64,000 nt of DNA from Tetracentron sinense (Eukaryota; Streptophyta; Magnoliopsida; Trochodendrales; Trochodendraceae), in contig CM026561.1 of the NCBI GenBank assembly GCA_015143295.1, positions 42,908,875 through 42,972,874 of the forward strand, given 5' to 3'. How positions within the stretch are numbered: position 1 is the stretch's first letter; each line of letters starts with the position of its first letter. The notes below the pieces were generated by a model, which ran no database searches, was not told the origin of the DNA, and was given only the letters and a program-made list of their open reading frames with translations. Made by a program: the position numbers and the translations under genes. Of the stretch, positions 48,007 through 60,109 are shown piece after piece.

Positions 48007-48536
48007 GAATGCTCTCATTCACTATTTTAGGTGATCTCTCTTGGCTTGTTGTGAAGTTTGTTCAACCTTGCTATTACCGACCAAGTTTAAGAAAATGTCC
48101 TTCTCCCGGATGAGTGCTTGTACGTCGTCAGTAGTCAGTCCAGCGACCCAATCTGGCCAAGGTATGCATGGATTGTCAGGGTTGTATGAAGGTTCACCCT
48201 AGTGACGGGGTTATGGTCATGCGACGGAACGTAGGAAGTTGATACGGAATCATCGAAATTCCTGGAAGCCCTTTTGTTGGCCTGACCCTAATAGAGGTCT
48301 AAACGTTGTTGAAAGGTGTTCGGCACTGCACTGAGTTGAACTCGGGTCTCTCGTTGTTGCTCTATTATTTGTATTACCTGCATGAGTATCAGAAATTGCG
48401 GTCTCTCATATTGTTGAAAACTTCCAGATTGATCATCAAACTGGTGACCCGCATCTACATAGTCCCCAGGTGGGTGATGAACAGCCATATCGTTTCCAGT
48501 ACCTTTCCTCCCAGTAGCTTTCAAGTTACTTTTGAA
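47725..48536. repeat. Dispersed repeat, copy A (second copy at 59171-59860)
   Basis: Shares long stretches with 59171-59860: GTTGGCCTGACCTTCTGGG, AATAATATAGTCGGGTTATC, GTCGTCAGTAGTCAGTCC, ATGGAATCATCGAAATTCCTG (as GAAT...) and CATCTACATAGTCC. Copy A has an additional (TA)n stretch at 47977-48002. On the minus strand both keep a frame with DYVDAGHQFDDQ and QFLILMQ, like the glutamine-rich start of a Ty3/gypsy gag, so this may be a retrotransposon fragment reading leftwards. Confidence 0.6.
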
Positions 48537-48819
48537 TAAGAAAGGACAAGTGACCCTTGAGAAGTTTCCCACATATGGCCCCAATTTTTGTGGTGGGAAA
48601 ATACTTCTCACAGTCGTAAGCTCCACTTCTTCATGGTTTACTCTTAGAAGGAAGAAGCTCCATCAGCTCCCCAAGGGGCAGTCGTCTGACCAGTCAAAGA
48701 CTCCAATTTTAAAGTCAGTCGTTGTTTCTCACCCGTCCCTCCTTTTCGACCGTGTCCCTTTTTCGTTACCTCTACTTGCCTACCTAATCTCCCTCTATCC
48801 CGTCCGTCTCTGACCCATC

Positions 48820-50854
48820 GCCTTACTCCTTTGTGCCCATTATCATTCGTATCATAAATGATTAATAATTTTCTGATTGATGTGACCTGATCACGGCAAT
48901 AGACTGATGTGTTAAAAGCCTTCACTAAGACTTCAGTCGGTTGAGGCCTATGGCTGTAAAGAATTTTCTCTTCATTATATAAATATTATTATTTTATTTT
49001 TAAAATTAATATATAAAATTTTGAAATTTCAAAAAAAAATATCAAAATATTAATAAAAAAATTATTTAAAAATAAATTTTCGAAATATTGTCGAAATTCC
49101 GAAATCTTTGAAATCCAAAATTTGACCCGAATTTTTCGAAATTTCGGCTAAAATCTGTTTTTTGAAATAAACTCAATATTGATGTCGTTGGGATTGGGGT
49201 TGGACGGAACCAAAATTTCATGAAATTTCAACGAAATTTAAAGCCTTAGTAACAACTGGCTGCTTGACTAGATTTACACTTGTCACGGCAATTTATTACC
49301 CTTACAATAAGTATCATAACTCCTATTTCTATTATTTAATTTGTTGAGATTTATTATTTAGTAACTCAAAAAGTGGTCTTGAAATAAGTGAAAAACTTGT
49401 GATCAAATTAGATTTTTATTATTATTAGACAATATTAGTTATTAGAAAGCCTTTTCTTATATCAAACCTCTAAAAAAAGGTTTCAATTGATGTTTAGAGG
49501 AAGCAAATCGTCTGTGTTCTTCCCAGGGTTCTTCTTGTGTCCATGAGTGATAGAAGGTCAGGGCCAAATTGTCCGTACGGATTTAACAACTGTAATAAAC
49601 ACATGATGGAGAGATTCTGGCCTTCAAAAACTCTGGCCATAAGAAGAACACAGACGATATGGTTCCATGTTTAGAAGCATGAATCTCATGGAACCCATTT
49701 TTCTTAGATTACTTACTAGCAAAACCCTTGCAGTGCAGGAGAAGGGAGAAAAAAATGTAGGAATGTATGAATAAAATCGGTTGATAGAGCACAAATCTTC
49801 TAATATGTCCCATGCAGGATTTTTCTTGCATAGGCCTACCAGTACCAATCACAAATGTGGAAAGTGTTCTGATACACTAAAAATTACTAGACGAACAAAT
49901 AGATAGAGTAAGAGAAAGTATCCATTTTGGAGATGCAAGAAAAATACTATACGACCCAAAAACAATTCTCTCCTTCTCTGTCAATCTGTTGTTTTCTCTT
50001 CCCTCAAAAAAATTTTCTCCTTTGTTTGGGGTACTCCATCTTGACTGAGGTTGTATACTATTATGACCTCTGGTCAGGTCTTGATTTAGCTTGAGCTCAG
50101 ATTGGAACGAATAGAACTATTGTATATATAATTATTTTTTGAAATGTCATTTATATTAATATATAATAATACTTTTTTTATAAAGAGGTAGCTAGACTGC
50201 CGGAAAATAGGTTGAATTTCATTTAATTTGGTTATGGAAGTGAAAGTCTACTTTCTTTATCAACACTTTTTAACTTACATTAAATAAGTTTAGGATAGCA
50301 AAAGAAAGTTTAGAAGTTAAAAGCAAAAATGTTGACCGTAACTCTGACTAAAGGATTATGCTCATGTGTTATTTTGGTGTATGAATGTGTTAATTATGTG
50401 TAATTTTAATAATAAAATTTTAATTAAAAATTATATAAATTTGACCTAAATAACCATGCGAATTAAGCTCGAGCCAATTGGAGCTCAACTCAGCATGAAT
50501 CAAGTTTAAGCTCGAGTAAAATTCAAGCTCAGTCAGTCAAGCTTGTTCAAGCCGAGCTCAACCAAAAATAAGAGCTTTGGGGTTTCATTAACATTCGAGC
50601 TTGAATCAAGTTCAAGCTGAGCTTGATCATGTTCAAGCTAATCCTGGCTAAAATACAAGTCTATTGAAAAGAAAGAGCCGTATTCACAACAGAGCTTAAA
50701 TGCAACAAATCGGTAGCTTCTGCATGCAATGGAATAGCTGCACAAGCCTCTTGAGGGATGTCATGCCAAATTTTAGGGTTAGGATTCAAATGGAGCTAAG
50801 GAAACCTGAACCTAACCCATGAACCTTAATCCTAAAACCTGACATGGTATCCCT
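48820..50854. other. Intergenic: no gene seen
   Basis: A/T-rich. 50080-50660 carries many short AAGCTTGAGC/CAAGCTC words of the degenerate repeat family also seen at 12036 and 14290. No frame is recognised. Confidence 0.5.
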
Positions 50855-51397
50855 TGTTGTACCTTTGGTGATTGGTTCAAAATTAATTAAATAAAAGAAT
50901 TAAATATTAATTTATTTAATTTTACTATAGCCATTAAAGGCTTTAATGGTAGGAAACGTTTTAAAAGTTTATTATCATAATTATTAGTCACTAATGTGAC
51001 AGTTTTAGAATTCTAAAAACCTATTTAGTTTTCTATATATATCATATGTAATATCTCATCTTTTTGTAAGAAAAAAGATTAGAAGAGGGTTTTGTCAACT
51101 ATAATATTTTCTTATGCTTGAGAATTTTTCTTTTGAGAGATTGCTGGGTAAGAAACAGAGTAAGGTGTGCGACTATAGGTTATGCACGCCTATAGTCAGG
51201 GTTAGATTTGTGTGGAGCTGTTGTATCCTGGAGGCATCGTGTCTGTCAACCCAGTGCATTTGTGGGGGGCGCGAAATGTCTTAAAGAAAGTGAAGTATCC
51301 GTGCCTCACTTCACACGAGCTACCAATTTCTAACTGTTTTTAAGTGCGGAGAATTTTTGGATTGCGATTTCAGGTAATTTACCCCTATGGAACAACA
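50855..51397 (+). repeat. 5' LTR of the copia element
   Basis: 543 bp, TGTTGTACC to GGAACAACA. Contains TATATATATCATATG (a likely promoter TATA region) and TTAGTTTTC before it. The usual TGGTATCAGAGC primer-binding site is not found directly after the LTR. Confidence 0.88.
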
Positions 51398-52057
51398 ATT
51401 TTAAGACAATTTTTCACTTTTGATTACCGGATCCAAGATCCAAATATTTCTGCAATAGAAGGGGCGTATGCTAAGCTTTCCATTTTGAGACGACCGTGAA
51501 TGTCATGACCGCCGAATCTGGCTGGTCCTGTGGGCAGACTCTTCATCAAAAGGGTTTGGGACACTCGACGACCTGGGGTCGCAAGAGTGGGATCTCTCGT
51601 GCGGACATTACAAACATGGTTTTCATATAAAGAGGTTTCCTTGTTGATAGAGGTCTATCCCCGAATTCGTGGCCGTAGATCTGAGACTACCGGTAGAAAA
51701 CATTGCGACTAATGAGGCGAAACAGAAGTAAGAAACGTCTGTTTTCTCTTTTACCAAAGAAAGGGCCATTAAAGTTTGAGACCTCATTCTCAAGTCATCC
51801 ACAAGCCCAGGGAAGATGATTCAAGCAGTCATGCTCGGTACTACACGATTGCTTTTCTTGCTGAGACTGAGGACGAAATCTGAAGTTAGACCAAAGGCCA
51901 ATTCATCATTGCCATCGTTGACTATTGAAAGGGGAAAAATCCCGTGCATGCCACGCGTCTGTAGCTGCTTAGCTGGTAGAGGAATGATAGCAAAACTCCA
52001 CCTATGAATGAGCCTAAGGGGGCGGGTGTGCACCCTGAAATATCTCCGATGATAAAG

Positions 52058-52270
52058 TCAGTATAAGGCACATAGCACAGTATAAGGCACAAGCACAGCA
52101 TAAGACACAAGCACTATATAAGACACAAGCACTGTATAAGGCACAAGGCACAGGCACAACATAAGGCACAAGGCACAAGCACAGTGTATGGCACAAGACA
52201 CAAGCACAGTGTATGGCACAAGCACTGTATAAGGCACAAGGCACAGACACAACATAAGGCACAGTATGGT
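52058..52270. repeat. Minisatellite with GTATAAGGCACAAGCACA units
   Basis: A dozen or so variants of a 13-20-bp word (ATAAGGCACAAGCACAG and shorter) in a row. The long minus-strand frames here (CLVPYTVLVSC and similar) are artefacts of the repeat. Confidence 0.85.
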
Positions 52271-52429
52271 ATAGAGATACTTATCGTGAGGGCATTGGGC
52301 ATATGCACTTGAGGACGAGCTCTGGTGTTATGCTCTGGAGATTGTAGCTCAGGAGGCACAAAAGGATATAGCTCAGAAGGCACAAAGAACTCAGCTCGGA
52401 TGGCATAAAGACCTCAGCTCACTCAGCTC

Positions 52430-52810
52430 GGGACAACGTAATTTGGACAACGTAGCTCTGACAACGTAGCTCGGATAAGGCACAGACAACGTAGCTCGGG
52501 CTCAGACAACGTAGCTCGGATAAGGCACATACAACGTAACTCGGATAAGGCACAGACAACGTAGCTCGGGCTCTGACAACGTAGCTCGGATAAGGCACAG
52601 ACAACGTAGCTCGGATAAGGCACAGACAACGTAGCTCGGGCTCTGACAACGTAGCTCGGATAAGGCACAGACAACGTAGCTCGGGCTCAGACAATGTAGC
52701 TCGGAACTATGCACAACACAACGGGACAACGGATTCGGCACCATTCACAACGGGACAACGGATTCGGCACTATTCACAGCACAACGTATTGGGCACTATT
52801 CACAGCGTCA
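52430..52810. repeat. Minisatellite with GACAACGTAGCTCGG units
   Basis: About ten copies of ACAACGTAGCTCGG, alternating with ATAAGGCACAG or GCTCTG linkers, then ACAACGGGACAACGGATTCGG-like units to about 52810. The linker shares the ATAAGGCAC word with the preceding minisatellite, so the two arrays are related. The Arg/Leu/Ser-rich frames across it are not genes. Confidence 0.85.
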
Positions 52811-54379
52811 GGCACAAGTTCAAGTGTGATTGCATTCAACAGATGATCAACTGCAAGGCCCTGCAAGTGGCAGTGTGACCATTCATGAAGAGCATCAGGC
52901 GGACATGGCCTATTTGAGAGGATCTGACGGCCATAAATGCTTGTGAGGCCATAAAGAGCACCATGTAGCCGGATAACTCCAAAGGAAGATGAGAGAATCG
53001 GATGAGTGGCCATCTACACAGCACTTCAGGGTAGGGGTGTGAATGACTCAAGTTTCTCAGATCTCCCTCTTCCTCTTCCTCTTGCTCTTCCTCTTCCTCT
53101 TGCTCTTCTTCTTTTTCTCCTCTTTCTTGCCTTTCGCACCATCCTCCTTGCCTTTTGCACCATCCTCCTTTTCTTGCATACCATCCATTTCTCTAGCGCA
53201 CCATCCATCCCTTCTCTCTGGTGATTCTTACTTATTTACAAGCATTTGGAGCCATCATGACTTGTGCAGTCATGATAAGACCACCTGTCAGACAACACTC
53301 AAGTGATCCAGCACATGGCCCAAGTGGGCTTATGACGGCTAAATTGTCAGAATTTCTGAGCATGAGAAATCACTATTTTACCCCTTCTTTTTGCTCTATT
53401 TTATGAATTTTATCCGTTACAACTATAATTGCATGGATGCAGCCAACGATTGTAATTGCATAACGCAGCCGGAGAAACCCCAAGAAACTGTAACTCTTAT
53501 TCTTGCAAGGAAAGTGTTTATTGGGGTCAGGTTTTCCTTAAGCAGAAGAAACGTTCTCTTGTGGGCAGGCGTTGAAGAATAACAAAGAGATAAAACAAAG
53601 GTTTTGCTACGGTGCTTTAGCCTATTAGCTTTACAATACACCGGTTTTCTGCTCATATATAAAACGTAAAGCTTTGAGTGTTAAAAGATAAGTATTGGAA
53701 GAAAAATTAATGTATTGAGCTCATACATCATATTGATGTATTAGCTTTGTTTTTCCAAGACACCTGGTCTTCAAATGAGACCAAGCCGGTTCCTATCATG
53801 TTGGGTATAAGCCTTTGGTGTGAGATGAGGTGCAACACTATGCAAGTTAAGCTTTGAGTACGGATTCAAAACCGAGCCAAACCAAATGAAATTCAGCCAA
53901 GGCCAAGCTATCTCAACTCAAAGGGACCGAAGCCAAGCCGAGCTGACCCGACCCGATCCGAGCCATTGAGTTCAGACAAGTCAAAGCAAAGAAGATTTTG
54001 CCAACTTGGGTGTGTACGGACGGACTATGATCCGTTTGAGTCGGCGGGTCTTGGAGATATGAAGAACATAATAATGGATGAGTTGCGGTTCAGAAAATCA
54101 GGAGTTGCACTACGGTAAACTCCAATTGAATGGTCAGATTTCTTAAACTCATTTTTTTATCAATTAATTTACTTGTGAAATTGCATGCTTTATTTTACTA
54201 TCATATATGATTATATGATTTAATAAATTGCAATGGTTGGACACAAGTACGAAGATAAATTAACTGAATATATTAAAAATTGGAGAAGTGAAATCTTAAA
54301 TTAAATTAAAAATTCAAAATCTAATTGGAACTAGTATTTTTAATACTAGTGTGCTCATATCTCCAAATGAAGGAGATAG

Positions 54380-55950
54380 TGCAAGACAGAATATGAAATA
54401 TGGAAAGATCCAAATTTAAATTATTTCAGTACTTGGGGATATTAAGCAATGGTTAGATTTAATTATCCTAAAATAATTAAATTAGGACCTACACTAGGAG
54501 ATGTGTTTTTACTGGTTATGTGATTAACAGTAAAGCTTATAGGTTCTTATACATTTGAGAAAAAAAAATGTTATATTTGAATAAAAAGAAGTAATCTTTT
54601 TCTTTTTAATTATGAAAATAGTGGGGGTTTAAAACTAATGATTTTAGTTCTAAAACTCTTGTATTGATTAAATCAGATGAGACTGAAATTGAAAGAGTAA
54701 AAGAACTAAATTTTTTTTAAAGATTTTGGATCTGGCTTTTATCCCTCTATGATAGAGAATAGTCGTATTTCTTTAAATGAGGTATTTGAGTCACATGAGT
54801 CTTCTTTTGGAGAGAAGCTGTGGAAAATAAAATGGTTTCAATAATGTCTAATCATAATTGGACATTACTTGTTCATCCTCCTAGAATTAGAACTATAGAT
54901 TGTAAGTGAGTATTTAAAAAGAAATTTAAGACTGATTAATCTATAGAAAAATATATGGCTAAATTAGTAGCCAAGGGATTTAAGTAAAGAGAATGAATAG
55001 ATTATTTTGATGCATATTTACCTGTATCAAGAATTACATCTATTCGAGTATTATTTTCTATAACATCCATATAGAATTTAATAATTCACCAAATAGATGT
55101 TAAAACAACATTCTTAAATGGTGATTTAGATGAAGAAATTTATATGGCATGATAATAACTCATGGATATAATACAAATGAAAGTGATATATATTACAAAT
55201 ATAATGGTGATAGTGGAGTAATCATTAGTATTGGTGATTGTGGAGTAATCATTTGTTTATATGTAGATGATTTACTGATTTTTGGAATAAATCAAAAAAT
55301 CATAAATGGGACAAAAGAATTCGTGTCATCGCAATTTGACATGAATGATATTGGAGAAACAAATTTAATTATTGGAATTAAAATAATTAGAATGGATGAT
55401 GAGATAAGTTTATCTCAATATCATTACATTAAAATTATTATTAAAATACAATCATTACTATTGTAGTAATATTTGTACTCCAATTGATCCTAGTGTTTAT
55501 CTATCACCTAATGAATGAGATAATATAAACAAAAATAAATATGCTAGTGTAATTGAAAGCTTGATATATGCTATGAACTGTACTCATATGCAGTTGGGAA
55601 ATTAAATAGATACACTAGTAATCCCAATAGGGAGCATTGGGATGCATTTAGCAAAGTGATTAAATATTTAAATATATTTAAATATTTAAAGAAAATCATA
55701 AATTCTGATTTTTATTATGGGAGATACCCTTCTTAAATTGAAAGGTATAGTAACGCTAATTGGAATTACATTTCTAATGAATATAAAATAACAAGTGGTT
55801 ATATATTCATTATTGGTAGTGGTAATGTTTCTTAATATTGTAAGAAACAATTGAGTCTATTTCTACTATGAAATCGACACTAATAGCTCTAGCTTAGCAG
55901 GAGAAGAAGCTGAGTGGCTTCAGAACTTTTTGTTCGATATTCCTTTTGGA
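54380..55950 (+). pseudogene. Decayed copia polyprotein: integrase end, RT and RNase H
   Basis: Recognisable blocks in shifting frames: integrase C-terminal words YL-TWG, KLGPT and NSKAYRF-like (54430-54550); RT words EIYM and IDV-TTFLNGDLDEEIY (55080-55147); the catalytic YVDD in ICLYVDDLLIFG, followed by SSQFDMNDIGE and LSQYHYIK (55149-55466); RNase H words SLIYAMNCT, NPNREHWDA-like and STMKST-IALA (55560-55910). Many stops and frameshifts: non-functional. All blocks read on the plus strand, which fixes the element's orientation. Confidence 0.88.
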
Positions 55951-56847
55951 ATAAAATCATCCCTGCAATTAAAATTAATTGTAATTGCAATGTTACAATA
56001 AGTAGAGCTAATAACACTCGATATAATGGTAAGTCTCGAATTTTATTTGAGAAGATTTCCAAAATTATATTCGAGAGAATTCCTATGAGATGAAATTATA
56101 TTTGAGAAATCCTATGAGATGGAGTTATATCTGAAAATGAAATTAGATGGCTAGAAAATTTGACAATTCCCTTTACTGAAGACCTAGTAAGGTAAGAATA
56201 CATCGAGGGGAATGAGACTTAAGCTAATTGAAAATAAACCAACTGTAATGGTAACCCAACCTGAAGACTGGAGATCCTAAGAACAGGTTTAATGAGAAGA
56301 ACAAGTTACAGAGTGGTTTGAGGTAAAGCACTATAATAGGAGAATAATAGTAATAATATTATTACTCTCCAAGTCTCTTCCTATGGTGCGAATAGTGTAT
56401 AAAGTATGTGACGATTAGAGGTTGAGGGTTTCCTCTTAATGAGATCTATAGCTCTATTGAGTAGGATGTAGAGTCACATAGGCATCCTTGACAGACTCAC
56501 CTATATAAGTGTGGAAGTGGGGCCGCTTCCTATGAGAAATTGGCTATTTTTCTAGAGCACTTATTAAACCGGGATAAAGCACATGGCCGAAAAATGCTGG
56601 CTTAGACACCTGTAGACTCTGTAAGAGTTAATGTGTTTAAGGTATAAAGACTCATCACTAAAAGAGCTCAGTTTTGAATACCAAGATCTATGATCTATGG
56701 TAACTGAGTATCTGGTGAGAATTTTACTTTAAACTATGCAAATGTTCAAATCTATGTGACACCTTTTGCTTATACATTAAATCTAATTTTACCCAGCAAC
56801 TTTATTTTTTCTTCGCGGTTTTATTATTTTTGAATCAAGTGAGGGAT

Positions 56848-57400
56848 TGTTGTACATTTGGTGATTGATTCAAAATTAATTAAATAAAAGAATTAAATAT
56901 TAATTTATTTAATTTTACTATAACCATTAAAGGCTTTAATGGTAGGAAACGTTTTAAAAGTTTATTATCATAATTATTAGTCACTAATGTGACAGTTTTA
57001 GAATTCTAAAAACTTATTTAGTTTTCTATATATATCATATGTAATGTCTCCTCTTTTTGTAAGAAAAAAGATTAGAAAATGGTTTTTTCAACTATAATAT
57101 TTTCTTATGCTTGAGAATTTTTCGTTTGAGAGATTGCTGGGTAAGAAATAGAGTAAGGTGTGCGACTATAGGTTATGCACGCCTATAGTCAGGGTTAGAT
57201 TTGTGTGGAGCTGTTGTATCCTGGAGGCATCGTGGCTATCAACCCAATGCATTTGTGGGGGGCACGAAATGTCTTAAAGAAAGCGAAGTATCCGTGCCTC
57301 ACTTTACACGAGCTACCAATTTTTAACTGTTTTTAAGTGCAGGTATTTCTGGAGAATTTTTGGATTGCGATTTCAGGTAATTTACCCCTATGGAACAACA
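56848..57400 (+). repeat. 3' LTR of the copia element
   Basis: 553 bp. Compared with the 5' LTR it has a short extra stretch GTATTTCTGGA near its end (about 57345) and scattered substitutions. Preceded by AAGTGAGGGA, a plausible polypurine tract. Confidence 0.88.
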
Positions 57401-57512
57401 TCCCTCATCAGCCGCTCAACTTCATAAGCCTCTTAGGCATCAAAAGAAGAAAACAATAAATCAATGGGAAAAAATGCAACCCAACCCTTTATTATTATTA
57501 AGTTTGCTGGTA

Positions 57513-57513
57513 C

Positions 57514-57545
<32 letters not shown>
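57513..57545. repeat. (GA)n microsatellite
   Basis: About 15 GA dinucleotides, roughly 80 bp past the stop codon (in gene sense) of the second defensin-like gene. Confidence 0.85.
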
Positions 57546-57546
<1 letters not shown>

Positions 57547-57623
57547 AAACTAAGCAATGGTATTGGTAGCAGCAAACACAACTGTTGGAGGAGCCGGCAT
57601 CGCAGACACTGTAAACCTCAAAC

Positions 57624-58154
57624 TCAGCAATTGTAGTAGCAATCACATCTATAGGCAGAGACAACGCCACCACCAATATCAACACAAACTCCATTGCCAT
57701 TATATTGTTGAAGACATTGTTGCCTACAAGCCGAGAGATCGCAGCTGTTAGCGTTCAATACAACTTGACATCTTGCTGCATCTGCTAAAGGCGCCATCCA
57801 CACAACTGTGAAAGCCATGACATTAAGCAAACAAGGTATTAGAAATGAAAGTAAAAGACTATCACATCCCAACGATGAGATGTATGGGAAGGATAGAACT
57901 AAGAGAATTTATTTTTAAATTGTGACTATCCAATTGGATCTCAAACTCCTTGAATAATCAAAACCTTGGAAAATATAAGTTTAATTAATGGTGGGGTACG
58001 TAAAGAGCTACGCCCTTCCATATTTACTATATCGGATATGGAGTACATCAAGTATGAGTCCGTCATTCACATCAAAGCTACTAGAGGAAATCAACAAACC
58101 TGAGAAAACAAGGAGGGCCAGGAGGAAGAAGTGGGTGTTAGAAAGCTTAGCCAT
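57624..58154 (-). CDS. Defensin-like secreted cysteine-rich peptide, two exons
   Basis: Exon 1 58154-58100 (55 bp, signal peptide MAKLSNTHFFLLALLVFS) and exon 2 57805-57624, stop included, give 78 residues. The mature part has eight cysteines spaced C-x8-C-x4-C-x3-C-x9-C-x12-C-x-C-x3-C, identical to the gene at 45591 except for the longer fifth loop. Exon 1 length and intron phase are also identical. It is therefore a homologue in the opposite orientation, 11.7 kb away. Ends CDCYYNC. No lesions. Same caveat on function as for its homologue. Confidence 0.82.
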
Positions 58155-58233
58155 TGCCGTCAAGAAAAAAAAAAGAATATGTGTTTTCTCTATTGAATGG
58201 TGAAGTCGATGTTCCTAGAGCCTAGAGTGGTTG

Positions 58234-58242
58234 AATTTATAG
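58234..58242 (-). promoter_or_regulatory. TATA box of the second defensin-like gene
   Basis: Minus-strand CTATAAATT, about 85 bp before the ATG at 58154, a distance close to that of the TATA-like box of the other defensin-like gene. Confidence 0.5.
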
Positions 58243-58249
58243 TTTGTTG

Positions 58250-59170
58250 GGATTATGTATGGCTTGCATGAGTCAACCCAAGAGTTTCCTAGGATTGAAT
58301 GCTTGATTTCGGAAATATCTTGGATTTCTAAAAATTTCCAACTAAAGCAAAGTAGATAATATTGTAATTAACTCTCATATTTAGTAACTACATTTAATCC
58401 TAAAATCATGGTAGATACCATTAGTAATTGTGCAAACCCGACCCATAAATCCATATCAAAACCTACCCCCATATTTGACGTTTGAGGTCATGGGCCCATT
58501 TGAGTTAGGGTTGGGTTTGCTGGCCTGGCCTTCTGGGCCCTACTACCTTGTCAACTAATCAATAATAATATAGTAGGGTTATTAATCTATCAAATATTCC
58601 ATTCTGGTCCGAGAAGAGCAGATCTTAATCTAATTGTAGACTATCAGATCAGATAAAGATCTTGATATTTCAAATTAAAGAATTGTAATCGGACCGAATT
58701 CACGTCTATGGTAATCTTATCTGATTAAGATCTAATTCGATTATTATTGTATATCCATATAATAGAATAATATTTTAACTTACATTGAATATTTTGCTTG
58801 GATTTATTTAAATTATTTATGAATTTTTATATGTTTAAAAATTCGTTTTAGGGATTTAATATTAATCGAACCAGATTCGGACCAAATTAGAATATTTATG
58901 ACTAAATAATTGGATTTGAACTCATAGTACCGTAGGGCTAGTGGGTTTAAATCTTGCATGAATCAACCTAAGAGCTATAAAAGTATATAAATGCTTGATT
59001 TTGATATTATCTTGGATAGCTAAAAGTTTCAAAGTAAAGCAAAGTTCATATCATTGACTCTTATATTTAGTAATTACATTTAAGCAAAAAATCATGGTAG
59101 ATGCCATTTGTTATTTTGATGGTCCGACCTGTCAATCCACACCAAAACCTGCCCCACATTTTATAGGTAT
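58250..59170. other. Intergenic: no gene seen
   Basis: 58500-58590 contains a diverged copy of the GGCCTGGCCTTCTGGGCCCT/AATAATATAGTAGGGTT words that also start the dispersed repeat at 47725 and 59171. The rest is A/T-rich and featureless. Confidence 0.5.
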
Positions 59171-59860
59171 TGGTTGAAGATCTGAGCCGCTGGGAGTTCA
59201 GGTTGGGTTTGTTGGCCTGACTTTCTGGGCCTTGTGGGTCACTGTACCTTGTGAACTAATTCATAATAATATAGTCGGGTTATCAATGGATCGGATTAAG
59301 GATCTAATAGTTGCATCCGATCTAATAAGAGTGGATCTTGACTATTATAGGTGATCTCTCTTGGCTTGCCGTGTAGTTTGTTCAGCCTTGCTATTACTGA
59401 CCATGTTCAAGAAAATTTTCTTCTCTGTTCAGATGAGTGCTCATACGTCGTCAGTAGTCAGTCCGACGAGCCGATCTGACTGAGGTATGAAAAGTATGCG
59501 TGGATTGTTAGGGTTGTATGAAGGTTCACCCTAGTGATGGGGTTGATGGTTATGTGGCGGTTGAACATAGGAAGTTGATATGGAATCATCGAAATTCCTG
59601 GAAGCTTTTTGTTGGCCTGACCCTAATGGAGATCTAAATGTTGATGAAAGGCGTTCGGCACCACACAGAGTTGGGCCGGGGTCTCTTGTTGTTTTTCCAT
59701 TATTTGCATTAGCTACATGAGTATCAGAAACTGCGAATCGTTCTCAAATTGTTGAAAACTTCTAAATTGATCATCAAACTGGTGACCCGCATCTACATAG
59801 TCCTCAGGTGGGCGACGAGCAGCCATATCGTTTCCAGTACCTTTTCTCTAAGTGGCTTTC
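59171..59860. repeat. Dispersed repeat, copy B (first copy at 47725-48536)
   Basis: Same order and strand as copy A but without about 130 bp around its (TA)n stretch. The minus-strand gag-like frame (DYVDAGHQFDDQ) is also kept here, with different stops. The two copies lie beyond the two defensin-like genes, 11.4 kb apart. Confidence 0.6.
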
Positions 59861-59871
59861 TAGTTACTACC

Positions 59872-59960
59872 TATGAAACCCGAGCAGGTCGGTGGACACG
59901 TGTCGGCCTTAGGGAAGGTTTTGGACACATGTCAATTTTAGAAGAATTTTGGGTATTATG
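59872..59960. repeat. Repeat fragment shared with 15299-15375
   Basis: CTATGAAACCC, GGTxGGACAC, CGGCCTTAG and GACACxTGTCAATTTTA occur in the same order at both places, next to a TTAATTAATTA run. Probably pieces of one dispersed element. Confidence 0.5.
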
Positions 59961-60109
59961 TCTTTTATTTATTAATTAATTAATTTTTACAATGATTAAA
60001 GAGAGAAGGGGTGGGGTCTATTTTTTGAGGATGTAACGTTCACTCTCTATCCGCCCACGCCTCTTGCAATTTTAGAAGAGTTTTAGGTATTCATTCATAA
60101 TATAACAAC

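Larger units (their letters stand above)
51398..54370. other. Foreign interior of the copia element: no recognised genes
   Basis: Occupies the place of gag, protease and most of integrase. The plus frame from 51530 (VWDTRRPGVARVGSLVRTLQ, then WFSYKEV) has a very faint likeness to plant mobile-domain proteins. The rest holds the minisatellites at 52058-52270 and 52430-52810 and a CTTCCT-rich run at 53065-53115. It may be a nested element or a template-switch product; its own ends could not be found. Confidence 0.45.
50855..57400 (+). mobile_element. Ty1/copia LTR retrotransposon, 6.5 kb, with rearranged inside
   Basis: Two direct LTRs, both TGTTGTACxTTTGGTGATTG ... GGAACAACA, are flanked by a perfect 5-bp target duplication TCCCT (50850-50854 and 57401-57405). 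The LTRs differ by about 19 substitutions and one small indel by eye count, roughly 3.5 percent. The right part of the interior holds decayed copia integrase, reverse transcriptase and RNase H; the left part does not match a copia gag-protease region. The TSD shows that the pair of LTRs entered together. Confidence 0.9.

Noticed and set aside
52014-52744. Six overlapping minus-strand open frames of 60-90 codons, Cys/Leu-, Tyr/Val- or Arg/Leu-rich
   Set aside because: They are produced by the minisatellites: all frames of a short repeat without stops stay open. No domain is recognisable and the words simply repeat.
53026-53224. Arg-rich minus-strand frame (RKRRKRRRARGRGRARGRGR)
   Set aside because: It lies over the CTTCCT/CTCTTC low-complexity run; the basic protein is an artefact of pyrimidine-rich DNA read backwards.
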